Shown: positions 40,242 through 49,616 of the stretch, one piece after another
How the letters are laid out: every line of letters starts with the position of its first letter
Numbering within the stretch: the first letter of the stretch is position 1
Position numbers and translations under genes: made by a program
Assembly: GCA_947588955.1 (NCBI GenBank)
Contig: CANPYX010000002.1
Coordinates: 1 to 64,000 of the forward strand
From: an uncultured Oscillospiraceae bacterium
GTDB taxonomy: Bacteria; Bacillota; Clostridia; Oscillospirales; Oscillospiraceae
Length of the DNA stretch: 64,000 bases
Direction: 5' to 3'
The notes under the pieces: model-generated
Database searches by the model: none
Told to the model about the DNA's origin: nothing
Seen by the model: the letters and a program-made list of their open reading frames with translations, nothing else

Positions 40242-43200
40242 ATGAAACACAGGTATCTTGTTCTGCTTCTCGTTCTGTGCATGGTGATAAGCGCCCTGCC
40301 CGTCACGGCTCTCGCCGGGGAGGGGAGCGCGCCCGATTTCTCCGAGCACCAGTCGCACTGGTCCTACTCGGTCCACGCAAGCATGAAGTCCTTGGAGGAT
40401 AAGGACACCGGCGACGACATTCGCGCAGTCAATGAAACCCAGACCTACGACTTTGGAACGGTCAATTACGGCATCCAGAGCAACGAAACGCTCACATTCA
40501 CCTTCACGAACAACGGCGACAAGTCGGGTGATGAAACACCCGCCGGCAACCCCAACAACTGGGGAGAGATGGACATCGCCGTTGTCAGCCAATCCACCTG
40601 CTTCAACTTCAAGTGGAGCACCGGGGAATACGGCCAAGCTAAACAAGGCGAGAGTGCGACCCTCACCGTCAGCGTGAGGGAAGACGCGCCTGTGAGCAAA
40701 GACGGCGCCATTACGGAAACCATAGTCTTTATGGACAGGAACAGCCGCGTCGGTTGGCCGGTAAAACTCAAAATCAACGTGGAGCGAAAGCCCGTCACCG
40801 TCACGCCGCCGGAGAGCATCACCAAGCACTACGGCGAGGTGCTTGACCCTGCCGACATAAAGGTCACGTGCGAAGATTCCACGATCAACGGCAAGACGCT
40901 AGCCGACCTCGGCGTGAAAGAGCTCTGCGGACTCGGCGCGAGCGCGACATCGTCTGCGTCGTCGATCCCATACGACTACTACTACACCGATATCGTCTAT
41001 GACGGTATCTACGCCCTCACATTCTCCCGCCCGACCAAGATAACAGTCGAAAAGGTCACGCCTAAGCCCGAAGTGATATACGTCAAGGAGCTCACAAGGG
41101 GCACCCACCTGTCCAACGCCGGCGAATCGGCCGGCGGCAACGTACCCTCCGGCACGTTCTTCAACCCTTACGGCTGCGGTACGGTGGCCGGCAAGTTCAC
41201 ATGGGATATCCCTGATCAGGAGATAAAGGGTGGAACCTTCTGCATCTGCCCCTTTACTTTCACCCCGGACGATAACATAAATTATGAGCCTTATAAGAGC
41301 AATATCGCCGTCAAGATCGGCGACGGCACCTTCGACCCTGAATCCGGCGCGATGGTTTTCACCACCCTCACTCCCTCTGCGACCGAGGTTCAATACAATG
41401 GTAAAGCCCAACCCCTGACCTTCAAGACCAACAGGACAGACAGTCAGTCAGGCTCGGACAGCGTCTATGTCCAGTACAGACGCCATGGTTCTAATTCGGA
41501 GAGCGATTGGACCGTGACCGCCCCGACAGACCCCGGCGAATACGACGTGCGCGCCTCCATTCAGCCGAGGTACGGATACACCGGCGCTGCAGCCTCGATG
41601 GTGTACACCATAAAGCCGCGCACCGTAAATATCAATGTTGAGGTCTATTCCAAGCCCTATAACGCGGGCAAGACCTCCGGGCAGATCGTTCCAACCGATA
41701 AAATCGTTACCGGAGTAAGCGGAGACCAACTCATGCTCCAGTGTGGCGATCTCAAGGGTATTGAATGCCTCGAGGCAGAATTTGAAGACGACGCGGTCGG
41801 AACGAACAAGGCCGTGACGGTAACCTTCAAGCCCAATACCGAGATCGTCGGCAACAATGCGGATAAATACGCTCTCCCCGATTCCGTCACGGTGTACAGC
41901 GAGATATTCCCGATAGACATCATCCTTCAGTTGAAGGAGCTCCACAAGTACTACGGCCAGAGCATGAACATCGTCAGCAGCGACTTTGCCAGTCTCACGG
42001 TGACAAGCGTAGATAAAGAGTACGACACCGACGGCCTCGTCGTCGACCTTGCCGAAAACATTCAGGCCGTCCTTGCAAGCGCGGGCACCTCGCCCACGGC
42101 GAACGTGAACACCAATGGCTATGGCGTCACCGCAACGGGCAGCGCCGGTAACTACCGCATCTATCGGGTAGACGGCAACATCAAGGTCCTCCCCGCCGTC
42201 CCGCAGAAGGTGGACGTCGTCGCCCCCATCGGCAAGAACGGCCAGCCCGCCTCCACCATCGAAAAATCGATACAGGCCACCTACCGCAACCCGTATAACG
42301 GCGAGCCCGTCACCGGCACGGTCGAGCTCACCGCCTCAGCGAAAAACGAGGAGATCACATCGGCGCCCAAGAGTCTGGAGTACATATTCACGCCGTCCTC
42401 TGATAACTACATCGTAGTCCACGGATATGTCTCGGTTTCCGGCAGGGATGTTCAACCCGCCGACCTTGCAATATCCGGCGAGACGAGCGTAACCTACGAC
42501 GGCAGATCTCACGCCATCAACGGCAAGACGAGCATCGATGCGTCCATTAAGGTCGAATACAGCTCCGACGGCGGCAGCACCTACAACACTTCCGCGCCGA
42601 CGAATGCCGGAACCTACAAGGTGAAGGTCACGGCGGACACAACCGGTCTTTCCGATTATTCCGACAACCAAATGGAGACCACCCTTGTCATCGCCCCCGC
42701 CGTCCCCACCGTTACGGTGACCGCGAGCGGAGTGAACGAGGGCGACACCCTCGATAAGTCTACGCTCAGCGTAACCGCCACCGGCGCGCAGGGCGAGACT
42801 GTCAACGGCAATATCTCCTGGGACAAGGTCGGCGGCGTGGACGACCCGACAGAAGTTGTGCTCTCCAAGAGTGACACGACCGTGTTCTACAACTGGACCT
42901 TCACCCCGAACAGCTCCAACTATACGGCTATCTCCGGCAGCGCGCCTATCAAGGTAATCGCAAAGACGCCTACCAAGCCCTCGACAGACCCCTCAACCGG
43001 CGGCGGTACCGGTGGTAGCACCGGAGGAAGTACCGGCGGCAGCACCGGAGGAACCACCGGTGGAACCACCGGAAGCGGCGCCACGGGCGGCAGTACCGGC
43101 GGAAGCGGTTCAGCCGGCGGAAGCAGCGCACCTGCGGGCGGCGGCGCCGACGCCGGGATCGTCACCAATCCCGACGGGTCCAAAACTACCACCACGACCA

Positions 43201-44198
43201 AGGACGGCATCGTCACGGAGACCACCGAGAAGGTCGACGGCACCGTCACCGAAAAGGTCACGCTGACCGACGGCTCTATCACCGAGAAGACCGTCACGCC
43301 TGCGGGTGTCACCGGCAAGGTCACTACCGACGCACGTGGCAAGGTCACCTCCGCCGAAGTGGTCATTCCCGTAAACGGCAAGACCGAGAAGCAGGATATT
43401 GTTACCGCGCCGATCCGGGTCCCGGCGGCGAAGTCCGCGGCGGAGGCGCCGGAAATCAGCCTGAAATCACAGTCCGCCGGGCGAATCGGGGTTGAGATCC
43501 CTGTCACCAAGTTCGGACCCAGCACCGTTGCGGTGCTTGTCAGCCCGGACGGAACAGAGAAGGTTGTCCGTGACTGCGTCATCGGAGAAAACGGCGTTGT
43601 GCTCAGCGTTGATGGCGACGTTACGCTGAAAATAGTTGAAAACTCCGTGGAATTCAAGGACATTGAGCGGGTGGAAAGATGGGCTGGCGACGCCATTGAG
43701 TTCGCATCTGCACGCGAGCTGTTCTCAGGCACAGGCGGGAATAACTTCAAGCCCGACGACGAAATGTCCAGAGGAGCTCTTGTGACGCTGCTCTACCGCC
43801 TGAGCTATGAGCCCGAAGCTCCGGAGCTGAAATTCAGCGACGTTGACGAAACCGGCATTTACGCCGCCGCCATTGCCTGGGCGGACGCCAATTCCATCGT
43901 CAGCGGCAACGGAAACGGGCTGTTCAAGCCAAACGACGAAATTTCCCGCGAACAGCTTGTAACTCTGATTTATAAATACGCCCAATTTAAGGGTGTAGTG
44001 AAGGAAACCGCCGGTAATATCAACGCATTTACCGACGCTGGCGAGGTACACAATTACGCGAAAGAGGCAATGGCGTGGGCAATCGGCGCCGGCATCGTAT
44101 CGGGTCAGGGCGACAACACCCTGAATCCCACCGGCACCACCACCCGCGCGCAGACAGCCGTGATTCTCATGAAGCTCTGCGACTACATGGCGAAGTAA
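40242..44198 (+). CDS. Secreted multi-domain SLH surface protein
   Basis: 1318 residues from ATG 40242 (GAAGG upstream; an earlier in-frame start would lack a signal peptide). Signal peptide MKHRYLVLLLVLCMVISALPVTALA. Residues about 40-190 form a beta-rich domain; then several MBG/YDG-like repeats (KHYGEVLDPADIKVTCEDST, VQYNGKAQPLTFKTN, KYYGQSMNIVSSDFASLT, VTYDGRSHAINGKTS), recognisable as gum-like adhesin modules. A flexible GGSTGG linker encoded by tandem repeats (43000-43140) leads to a Thr/Val-rich charged segment, and the C-terminus has three SLH modules (about residues 1140-1318). The protein should be displayed on the cell wall, perhaps binding glycans or neighbours. The C-terminal 83 residues are paralogous to the fragment at 2-250. 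Confidence 0.93.
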   Translation: MKHRYLVLLLVLCMVISALPVTALAGEGSAPDFSEHQSHWSYSVHASMKSLEDKDTGDDIRAVNETQTYDFGTVNYGIQSNETLTFTFTNNGDKSGDETPAGNPNNWGEMDIAVVSQSTCFNFKWSTGEYGQAKQGESATLTVSVREDAPVSKDGAITETIVFMDRNSRVGWPVKLKINVERKPVTVTPPESITKHYGEVLDPADIKVTCEDSTINGKTLADLGVKELCGLGASATSSASSIPYDYYYTDIVYDGIYALTFSRPTKITVEKVTPKPEVIYVKELTRGTHLSNAGESAGGNVPSGTFFNPYGCGTVAGKFTWDIPDQEIKGGTFCICPFTFTPDDNINYEPYKSNIAVKIGDGTFDPESGAMVFTTLTPSATEVQYNGKAQPLTFKTNRTDSQSGSDSVYVQYRRHGSNSESDWTVTAPTDPGEYDVRASIQPRYGYTGAAASMVYTIKPRTVNINVEVYSKPYNAGKTSGQIVPTDKIVTGVSGDQLMLQCGDLKGIECLEAEFEDDAVGTNKAVTVTFKPNTEIVGNNADKYALPDSVTVYSEIFPIDIILQLKELHKYYGQSMNIVSSDFASLTVTSVDKEYDTDGLVVDLAENIQAVLASAGTSPTANVNTNGYGVTATGSAGNYRIYRVDGNIKVLPAVPQKVDVVAPIGKNGQPASTIEKSIQATYRNPYNGEPVTGTVELTASAKNEEITSAPKSLEYIFTPSSDNYIVVHGYVSVSGRDVQPADLAISGETSVTYDGRSHAINGKTSIDASIKVEYSSDGGSTYNTSAPTNAGTYKVKVTADTTGLSDYSDNQMETTLVIAPAVPTVTVTASGVNEGDTLDKSTLSVTATGAQGETVNGNISWDKVGGVDDPTEVVLSKSDTTVFYNWTFTPNSSNYTAISGSAPIKVIAKTPTKPSTDPSTGGGTGGSTGGSTGGSTGGTTGGTTGSGATGGSTGGSGSAGGSSAPAGGGADAGIVTNPDGSKTTTTTKDGIVTETTEKVDGTVTEKVTLTDGSITEKTVTPAGVTGKVTTDARGKVTSAEVVIPVNGKTEKQDIVTAPIRVPAAKSAAEAPEISLKSQSAGRIGVEIPVTKFGPSTVAVLVSPDGTEKVVRDCVIGENGVVLSVDGDVTLKIVENSVEFKDIERVERWAGDAIEFASARELFSGTGGNNFKPDDEMSRGALVTLLYRLSYEPEAPELKFSDVDETGIYAAAIAWADANSIVSGNGNGLFKPNDEISREQLVTLIYKYAQFKGVVKETAGNINAFTDAGEVHNYAKEAMAWAIGAGIVSGQGDNTLNPTGTTTRAQTAVILMKLCDYMAK
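43002..43140 (+). repeat. GGSTGG-coding tandem repeat
   Basis: Imperfect repeats of about 12 bases (GGTGGTAGCACC-like units) encode a Gly/Ser/Thr linker between the adhesin modules and the SLH part. Such tracts change length readily by slippage. Confidence 0.8.
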
Positions 44199-44200
44199 AA

Positions 44201-44245
44201 AAGATGAAGGCTCCCGAAGATAATGATATCGGGAGCCTTCATCTT
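44201..44245 (+). terminator. Strong inverted repeat after SLH gene
   Basis: Perfect 17-bp stem, AAGATGAAGGCTCCCGA (44201-44217) with 44229-44245, loop 11. The T-run is poor (ATCTTGTC), so termination relies on the stem strength. Confidence 0.7.
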
Positions 44246-44346
44246 GTCAATCACTCTGAATATTTTATCCGTATCCGTCGCCGAAGGCGTGTAAATAATC
44301 CGGGGCGTGTCAGGCATTGACCCGCCCTTTTTTGTACTTTCAAGCT

Positions 44347-44380
44347 GCCGTGCCGCTAAAACCGCGGACGGCGTTTTTTT
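44347..44380 (+). terminator. Second terminator between SLH and lacI genes
   Basis: GCCGT-G-CCGC (44347-44356) with GCGG (44364-44367) and ACGGC (44368-44372), one bulged G, followed by seven T. Between the two hairpins (44246-44346) I see no gene. Confidence 0.75.
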
Positions 44381-44386
44381 ACGCGA

Positions 44387-45238
44387 TTAAATTTTCCTGT
44401 CGTGTGGGGCGTCGAATTTTCCGTTCAGGGCGTCAAGGACGTATTGGGCGGTGACCTCGGCCTTTTTGACCACGTCGGCGCAGACGACCTTATATTCCGG
44501 AGGCAAAAGCGCGGCGGTGGGGTCCGAGGCGATGACCGTTATATCACGGCTTCCTGACCTGGGACCAACCGAAAGGGCGAGGGGAGCGCCCAGAATGAGC
44601 AAGGGCCGCCCGTTGACGCGCTCCGGCACGCACTGCGAAGGCGCGAGACGCGCGGCGGCGGGGAAGCGGGCTTTTACAAATTCGTCGTATCTCTCGTTCC
44701 CGTAGGGCTCCGCCACCAAAAGCGCGTCCTCCGGTATCTCCCGCTCCAGCGCGGGAATGTCCTGGTATATCTGGGAAAAGAGCCAGGTGTTGTCAATGAG
44801 CATGTCCACCGCCAATATAGGCACAAAGCAGTCGTCCGCAAGGGCGGAAAACTCCTCCGCCAATATCCCCAGTGTGATGACGCTGTCCACCCGCTTCAAG
44901 GTGATGTCCGTCACGTCCGCCGGGAGCAGTATGCACTCGCATCGCTCCCGGTTCAGGCGCTTTGCCAGCAGGTCAATGAAATGAAAAATCTCCAGATTTC
45001 TGCTGGGAGTGCTCTCCCGCAGACGGTAAACTATTCCCACCAGGTCCTTCCTGCCGGTCACCAGACTTTTTGCCACCGGGTTGGGGGTATAACCCAGGAG
45101 ATTTGCTATCTGCAGCACCTTCTTGCGGGTAGCGTCGCTTATCTTCTGGTCCTCGCGGTTGTTTATGATATAGGACACCGTCGCCACCGAGACGTTCGCC
45201 TCCCTGGCCACATCCTTCAAGGTCACCTGACGCGCCAT
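44387..45238 (-). CDS. LacI-family transcriptional regulator
   Basis: 283 residues. N-terminal helix-turn-helix VTLKDVAREANVSVATVSYIIN with hinge LLGYTPNPVAKSLVTGR. The effector part (about 60-283) is shorter than the 270-residue standard: the segment corresponding to the first subdomain keeps VGIVYRLRES and VDSVITLGIL, while the C-terminal ligand-binding strands are compressed. It may bind a maltodextrin-type inducer, because it is divergent from the malto-oligosaccharide cluster, whose start site overlaps a palindrome. GGAGGA lies before ATG 45238. Confidence 0.88.
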   Translation of the reverse strand: MARQVTLKDVAREANVSVATVSYIINNREDQKISDATRKKVLQIANLLGYTPNPVAKSLVTGRKDLVGIVYRLRESTPSRNLEIFHFIDLLAKRLNRERCECILLPADVTDITLKRVDSVITLGILAEEFSALADDCFVPILAVDMLIDNTWLFSQIYQDIPALEREIPEDALLVAEPYGNERYDEFVKARFPAAARLAPSQCVPERVNGRPLLILGAPLALSVGPRSGSRDITVIASDPTAALLPPEYKVVCADVVKKAEVTAQYVLDALNGKFDAPHDRKI

Positions 45239-45273
45239 TATATTCCTCCTGTCATGTCATTTCGCTGATTTAT

Positions 45274-45301
45274 ATTTTACATATAAAAATTTTTTTGTCA
45301 A
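45274..45301 (-). promoter_or_regulatory. Promoter of lacI-type gene
   Basis: Minus strand TTGACA (45301-45296), 16 bases, TAAAAT (45279-45274). It lies back to back with the cluster promoter at 45307. Confidence 0.6.
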
Positions 45302-45306
45302 CTGTA

Positions 45307-45353
45307 TTGACATGGCGGCGGCGATGTGTTATTCTTTACTTAAGCGTTTAAGT
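45307..45353 (+). promoter_or_regulatory. Promoter and LacI-type operator of malto-oligosaccharide cluster
   Basis: TTGACA (45307-45312), 17 bases, TATTCT (45330-45335). The palindrome ACTTAAGCGTTTAAGT (45338-45353) covers the expected start site; it has the central CG and near-perfect symmetry of LacI-family operators. A second partial copy GAAACGATTAAGCGG follows to 45366. Confidence 0.8.
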
Positions 45354-45413
45354 GAAACGATTAAGCGGAACGCTCGTAGAAGCGCCGCAAAAAAATAACA
45401 AGGAGGAACCAAT

Positions 45414-46508
45414 ATGAAAAAGCAAAGCACGTCAAAGCTGATAGCCGTGATTCTCGCGCTCATACTGGCGCTGTCCCTGTGCGCCTGCGAAAAGGGCGGC
45501 AACGGAGATTCCGGTAGCGGGTCAGGGCAGGGGACGCCTGCGGAGTACACCGTCACCTTCATGAACGGCGATACGAAGCTGGGAGAGGTGAAGGTCGCCG
45601 AGGGCGGCAAGGCAAGCGGCTATGAGGCGTTTGAGAGCCAGCCCGACAGCGAATTTCTCGGCTGGTTCGAGACCCCCACATTCCTTGAAAGCAGCAAAAA
45701 GGACCTGAGTACGCTGACCGTCACCGGCGACATGACGCTCTACGGCAGCTTCAAGTCCACCAACGTCGCCGAGGACACCAGGGCGTGGTACATAGTGGGC
45801 GCCTCCACCTCCGGCGGAATTCTGGCGGGGAGCAACTGGGCAAACGCCGGCGTAGCCGAGGCTGACCGGGAGGCGTTCAGGCTCCAGCCCACCGGGAACG
45901 CCGTCAACGAAATGTCCATAACCCTCGACTTGTACTCCGGCGACCAGTTCCAGGTCGTCCATGACTGGCAGTGGGACGGGCAGAAGGGCTTCGGCGCCTT
46001 CACCCAGATCGACGAGACTCAGATGGCGAACGGCGGCGGACTTGGCGGCTCCTCCGATAAATCCAACGTCAACGTCATAATGGACGGCAATTACACCGTT
46101 ACCCTCACGACCGACCCCGACAACCCCGTTCAGGACACCATGACCATAGTCCGCAACGGCGACCCCGTCAGCGCCCCCCAGGTCTTCGCGCCGGGTCCCG
46201 AAACGACGGTATCCGTTAAGGGCAGCTGGGTCGAGGACTGGTCCGACCTTAAAGAACTCACCCGCGCGGAGGGCGACGGGTATGTATTTTCCATCGAAAT
46301 GGAGCTGGACGCCGGCACTCAGCTGTGCTTCATGGTCTTTGACGGCGGCGTTGACACCGGCCTTGTGCTCAAGGATGAGAACGTCACGGACGAGGCCAGC
46401 CGCGCCCTTTTGGGTGACGCCGGCGGCAATATCATCGTGGCAGACGCGGGGACCTATACCTTCACCGTTGACGCCGGGACAATGGGCGTGACGGTGGCAA
46501 AGGCATGA
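45414..46508 (+). CDS. Carbohydrate-binding lipoprotein
   Basis: 364 residues. Lipoprotein signal LIAVILALILALSLCACEKGG with the lipid-modified Cys after L-C-A. Residues about 40-105 resemble a listeria-bacteroides (Flg_new/InlB B-repeat) module (YTVTFMNGDTKLGEVKVAEG, GWFETPTF); the following half has SusE/F-like or starch-binding beta-sandwich segments with aromatic-rich WYIVGASTSGGILAGSNW and QVVHDWQWDGQKGFG. It probably holds starch or maltodextrin at the cell surface for the enzyme and transporter encoded after it. AAGGAGG lies before ATG 45414. Its stop overlaps the next start. Confidence 0.82.
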   Translation: MKKQSTSKLIAVILALILALSLCACEKGGNGDSGSGSGQGTPAEYTVTFMNGDTKLGEVKVAEGGKASGYEAFESQPDSEFLGWFETPTFLESSKKDLSTLTVTGDMTLYGSFKSTNVAEDTRAWYIVGASTSGGILAGSNWANAGVAEADREAFRLQPTGNAVNEMSITLDLYSGDQFQVVHDWQWDGQKGFGAFTQIDETQMANGGGLGGSSDKSNVNVIMDGNYTVTLTTDPDNPVQDTMTIVRNGDPVSAPQVFAPGPETTVSVKGSWVEDWSDLKELTRAEGDGYVFSIEMELDAGTQLCFMVFDGGVDTGLVLKDENVTDEASRALLGDAGGNIIVADAGTYTFTVDAGTMGVTVAKA

Positions 46509-48133
46509 ACAGATACGCGGTCTTTCACGCGCCGGATACCCCCTGCTGCTGCCCGGTGTCCGAGGATTCCCTGGAGCTGAGGCTTCGGGCGGCGCGTGGG
46601 GAGCTGCGGCGGGTGGAGGTGCTTTACGAGAGCAAATACGTCTTCCACGAAAGTCGCCGCCGAGCCAAAATGCGCCTTTCCTACTCAACGGAGCTTTACG
46701 ACTGGTTCACCGTCACCCTGAAAGCCGAGGACACCCGCTTTGCCTACATATTCCGCCTGTACGGTGACGATGGGGCGTGGTATTACTCCGAGGACGGCGT
46801 GACGGAGAGCTACGATTACAAAAAGGGGTATTACAACTTCTTCCAATACCCGTATATCAACTCCTCTGACGTACAAAGACCGGTTGCGTGGATGGAGAAG
46901 GCGTTCTTCTACCAGATATTCGTGGACCGGTTCAGACAGGGGAGCGGCGACAAGGACTTTGTAAACCTGAGCTGGGGAGATGTCCCCAAGCCAAAGAGCC
47001 TTGCGGGCGGGGACCTGGACGGCGTGAGGGAAAAGCTGGACTACCTGAAGGGGTTCGGGGTCAACGCCATTTACCTCACTCCCGTTTTCTACGCCCCCTC
47101 CAACCACAAGTATGACACATGGGACTACTACACGGTAGACCCCCGCTTCGGAGGCAACGAAGCCCTTAAAAGGCTGGTGGAGGCGGCGCACGCGAAGGGC
47201 GTCCGAATAGTGCTCGACGGGGTTTTCAACCACGTGGGGGAGGGCTTCGCGCCCTTTCGGGACGTGGAGGCGCGGGGGCGTGACTCGGAGTATTTTGACT
47301 GGTTCATCATACGAGGCGACCGCCCCTGCCGGGAGCCACTGAACTACGACGTCTTTGCCTCCTGCGCCTACATGCCCAAGCTCAACACCTCCAACCCCTC
47401 GGTGCGGGAGTACCTGTGCGGTGTGGGTACATACTATGTGCGGGAATACGGCATCGACGGCTGGCGGCTGGACGTGGCTGACGAGGTGAGCCGCGGCTTC
47501 TGGCGGGATTTCCGCCGCGCGGTCAAGTCCGCAAACCCCCAGGCGGTGCTCATCGCCGAGAACTGGCACGACGCCTCACCCTCACTGCGCGGGGACCAGT
47601 TTGACGGGATAATGAACTACTCCGTCACCAAGGCGTGCCTCGACTATTTCGCCTGGGGCAAGCTGGACGGTCAGCATATGGCGTGGAAGCTCTCGGAGCT
47701 TCTCATGCGCAATTCGGGACCCGTCAACTCCATGATGCTGAACCTCTTAGACAGCCACGACACATATCGCTTTTTGACTGAGGCGCACGGCGACCGGGAG
47801 GCGCTCCACGCGGCGCTTTCCCTGATATTCATGCTTCCCGGGGCGCCATGCGTCTTTTACGGCACGGAGAAGTACATCACCGGCGGCTACGACCCAGACT
47901 GCCGCCGCTGTATGGACTGGTCCGACTCCCCGTCGGCGGCGGCGCTGCTGCGAAAGCTGTCGAAAATACCCCGCGGCGGTGAGCCGGAGATCTCCTGTGT
48001 GGACGGAATGCTCGCCGTAAGGCGCGGCAAATACGCCCTCTATATAAACCGCACGGCGAGAGATGCTCGCGTCGGCGGCACAGTCGTACCGGCAATGAGC
48101 CACAGATTATTGAAAGGAGAGAGAGACCTGTGA
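46505..48133 (+). CDS. GH13 alpha-amylase-family enzyme (neopullulanase/cyclomaltodextrinase-like)
   Basis: 542 residues. An N-terminal beta domain (1-120) precedes the barrel: VNAIYLTPVFYAPSNHKYDTWDYY, VLDGVFNHVGEGF, the nucleophile Asp in GWRLDVADEV, the acid/base Glu in VLIAENWHD and LLDSHDTYRFLTEA. There is no signal peptide, so it acts inside the cell on imported maltodextrins, in line with neopullulanases and maltogenic amylases. It overlaps both neighbours (ATGA at start, GTGA at end). Confidence 0.93.
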   Translation: MNRYAVFHAPDTPCCCPVSEDSLELRLRAARGELRRVEVLYESKYVFHESRRRAKMRLSYSTELYDWFTVTLKAEDTRFAYIFRLYGDDGAWYYSEDGVTESYDYKKGYYNFFQYPYINSSDVQRPVAWMEKAFFYQIFVDRFRQGSGDKDFVNLSWGDVPKPKSLAGGDLDGVREKLDYLKGFGVNAIYLTPVFYAPSNHKYDTWDYYTVDPRFGGNEALKRLVEAAHAKGVRIVLDGVFNHVGEGFAPFRDVEARGRDSEYFDWFIIRGDRPCREPLNYDVFASCAYMPKLNTSNPSVREYLCGVGTYYVREYGIDGWRLDVADEVSRGFWRDFRRAVKSANPQAVLIAENWHDASPSLRGDQFDGIMNYSVTKACLDYFAWGKLDGQHMAWKLSELLMRNSGPVNSMMLNLLDSHDTYRFLTEAHGDREALHAALSLIFMLPGAPCVFYGTEKYITGGYDPDCRRCMDWSDSPSAAALLRKLSKIPRGGEPEISCVDGMLAVRRGKYALYINRTARDARVGGTVVPAMSHRLLKGERDL

Positions 48134-49605
48134 GAAGAACAGCTTCTATCCTGGCGCTGATCCTCGCTTTGTCGCTTACCCTCGCCGCCTGCGGCAAGGA
48201 CGGCGGCGGATCAAATCAGGCGGCGGGCGACGGCGCCGGCGGCGGAACGGGGGAGACGGTGGTGCTCCACGTCCTGGAAAACGACACCGCAAAAGCGGAG
48301 GGGTACCTGGCCGACCTGCTGGACGCCTTCAACGAGGCGTATAAGGACAAGGGAATTCAGGCGGTGGACGCCAACATGGACGAATTCACCGACCTTGCCA
48401 CCAACGGTCCCTACGGCTACGGCCCCGACGTGCTCTACCAGGCCAACGACCAGCTTATGCGCTACGCAGAGGACCGCCACATCCTGCCCATCAACGTGGA
48501 GGAGCTGGACTGCTATGAAACCACTCCCGAGGCGGCGTGGGACGCCTTCCACATGACCCTGGACGGGCAGGTATATACCATGGGCGTGCCCGTAAACGTC
48601 CAGGAGCCCATGCTCTTCTACCGCGAGGACATGATGCCGGATAACTGGCAGGAACGCTGGGACGCCGACGGAAACGGCACGCCGGACTTCTTTGAGAACT
48701 GGTGCGACCTCTACGCCTATTCCAAGGAGCTCCACGATTCCGACCCCAACAAATTCGGCTTCATGGTGTCAATGAACAACCTCTACCTTGCGTCCCCCTT
48801 CATGCTCTCCTTCGGCAACTACATCTTCGGAGTGAAGGACGGCGTGACCGATGACACCGACATCGGATTTTCCAGCGGCGACGCCGTCAACGGCCTCTGG
48901 GCGCTGCGCCTCTTCGCGGGACAGATGAACGAGGGCTGTATCGACGACACCGTCACCCTGAACCGCTATGAGAAGCTGGCTGACGGCAGCTACTTCTGCG
49001 CCGTCTCCACCCCCGACACCTACTCCCTTTTCCTGGGGAATTTGACAAACCGCTATAAGCAGGACGGCCTTTCCCAGGAGGAAGCGGAAAAGAAGGCGAA
49101 GGAGAACCTGAAAATGGTGGAGGTGCCCGCCAAAATGCCAAAGGACGGGGACCTTACGCGCGACAGCGCCTCCGTCCCAGAGGACGGCTGGAGGGACACC
49201 GTTGTGATGGGCGGCGTCAACGGCTACGGCATCTCCAGCTACACAAAGCACCGGGAGGCGTGCATGGAGTTTGTGAACTTCGCCACGTCCTTCGACATGA
49301 TCAAGCTGCGCGCCGACACTCTCGGCATAGCCCCCACCCGCAGCGATGTGGCGGCGCAGAGCGGCGACACGGCGGACATCATTTTCCAAAGCCTCTCCGC
49401 GGGCCGCATCTACCTCATGCCCTCTGTAAAGGCTGTGAACCAGATCTGGGTGCCCTGCCAGACCGTCATGGGCGACGTGGCGAAGGACCCCTTCAGGGAA
49501 AGGCAGGGTGAGACAGCCAAATATCCCGGAAAGGCCGAGCTTCAGGCGGCGCTTGAGACAATAGACAAAAACATCTACGACGCCATTCACACCCTGGCAG
49601 GGTGA
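48130..49605 (+). CDS. Malto-oligosaccharide ABC transporter solute-binding lipoprotein
   Basis: 491 residues with GTG start and lipobox SLTLAACGKDGG. The fold is a type 2 extracellular solute-binding protein: VVLHVLENDTAKAEGYLADL, GPDVLYQANDQLMRYAED, GVPVNVQEPMLFYREDMM and a long C-terminal helical lobe. It would bind malto-oligosaccharides for the MalF/MalG-type permeases encoded next. Its size is larger than E. coli MalE, as is common in Firmicutes. Confidence 0.93.
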   Translation: MRRTASILALILALSLTLAACGKDGGGSNQAAGDGAGGGTGETVVLHVLENDTAKAEGYLADLLDAFNEAYKDKGIQAVDANMDEFTDLATNGPYGYGPDVLYQANDQLMRYAEDRHILPINVEELDCYETTPEAAWDAFHMTLDGQVYTMGVPVNVQEPMLFYREDMMPDNWQERWDADGNGTPDFFENWCDLYAYSKELHDSDPNKFGFMVSMNNLYLASPFMLSFGNYIFGVKDGVTDDTDIGFSSGDAVNGLWALRLFAGQMNEGCIDDTVTLNRYEKLADGSYFCAVSTPDTYSLFLGNLTNRYKQDGLSQEEAEKKAKENLKMVEVPAKMPKDGDLTRDSASVPEDGWRDTVVMGGVNGYGISSYTKHREACMEFVNFATSFDMIKLRADTLGIAPTRSDVAAQSGDTADIIFQSLSAGRIYLMPSVKAVNQIWVPCQTVMGDVAKDPFRERQGETAKYPGKAELQAALETIDKNIYDAIHTLAG

Positions 49606-49616
49606 GGGAGGCGTAT

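Noticed and set aside
42920..43750. Long minus-strand ORF rich in Pro/Val/Leu
   Set aside because: It is the antisense of the repetitive Gly/Ser/Thr linker and SLH part of the surface-protein gene, with no start signals.
44201..44245. Attachment site or transposon end
   Set aside because: The 17-bp perfect stem directly after a stop codon is better explained as a transcript end.
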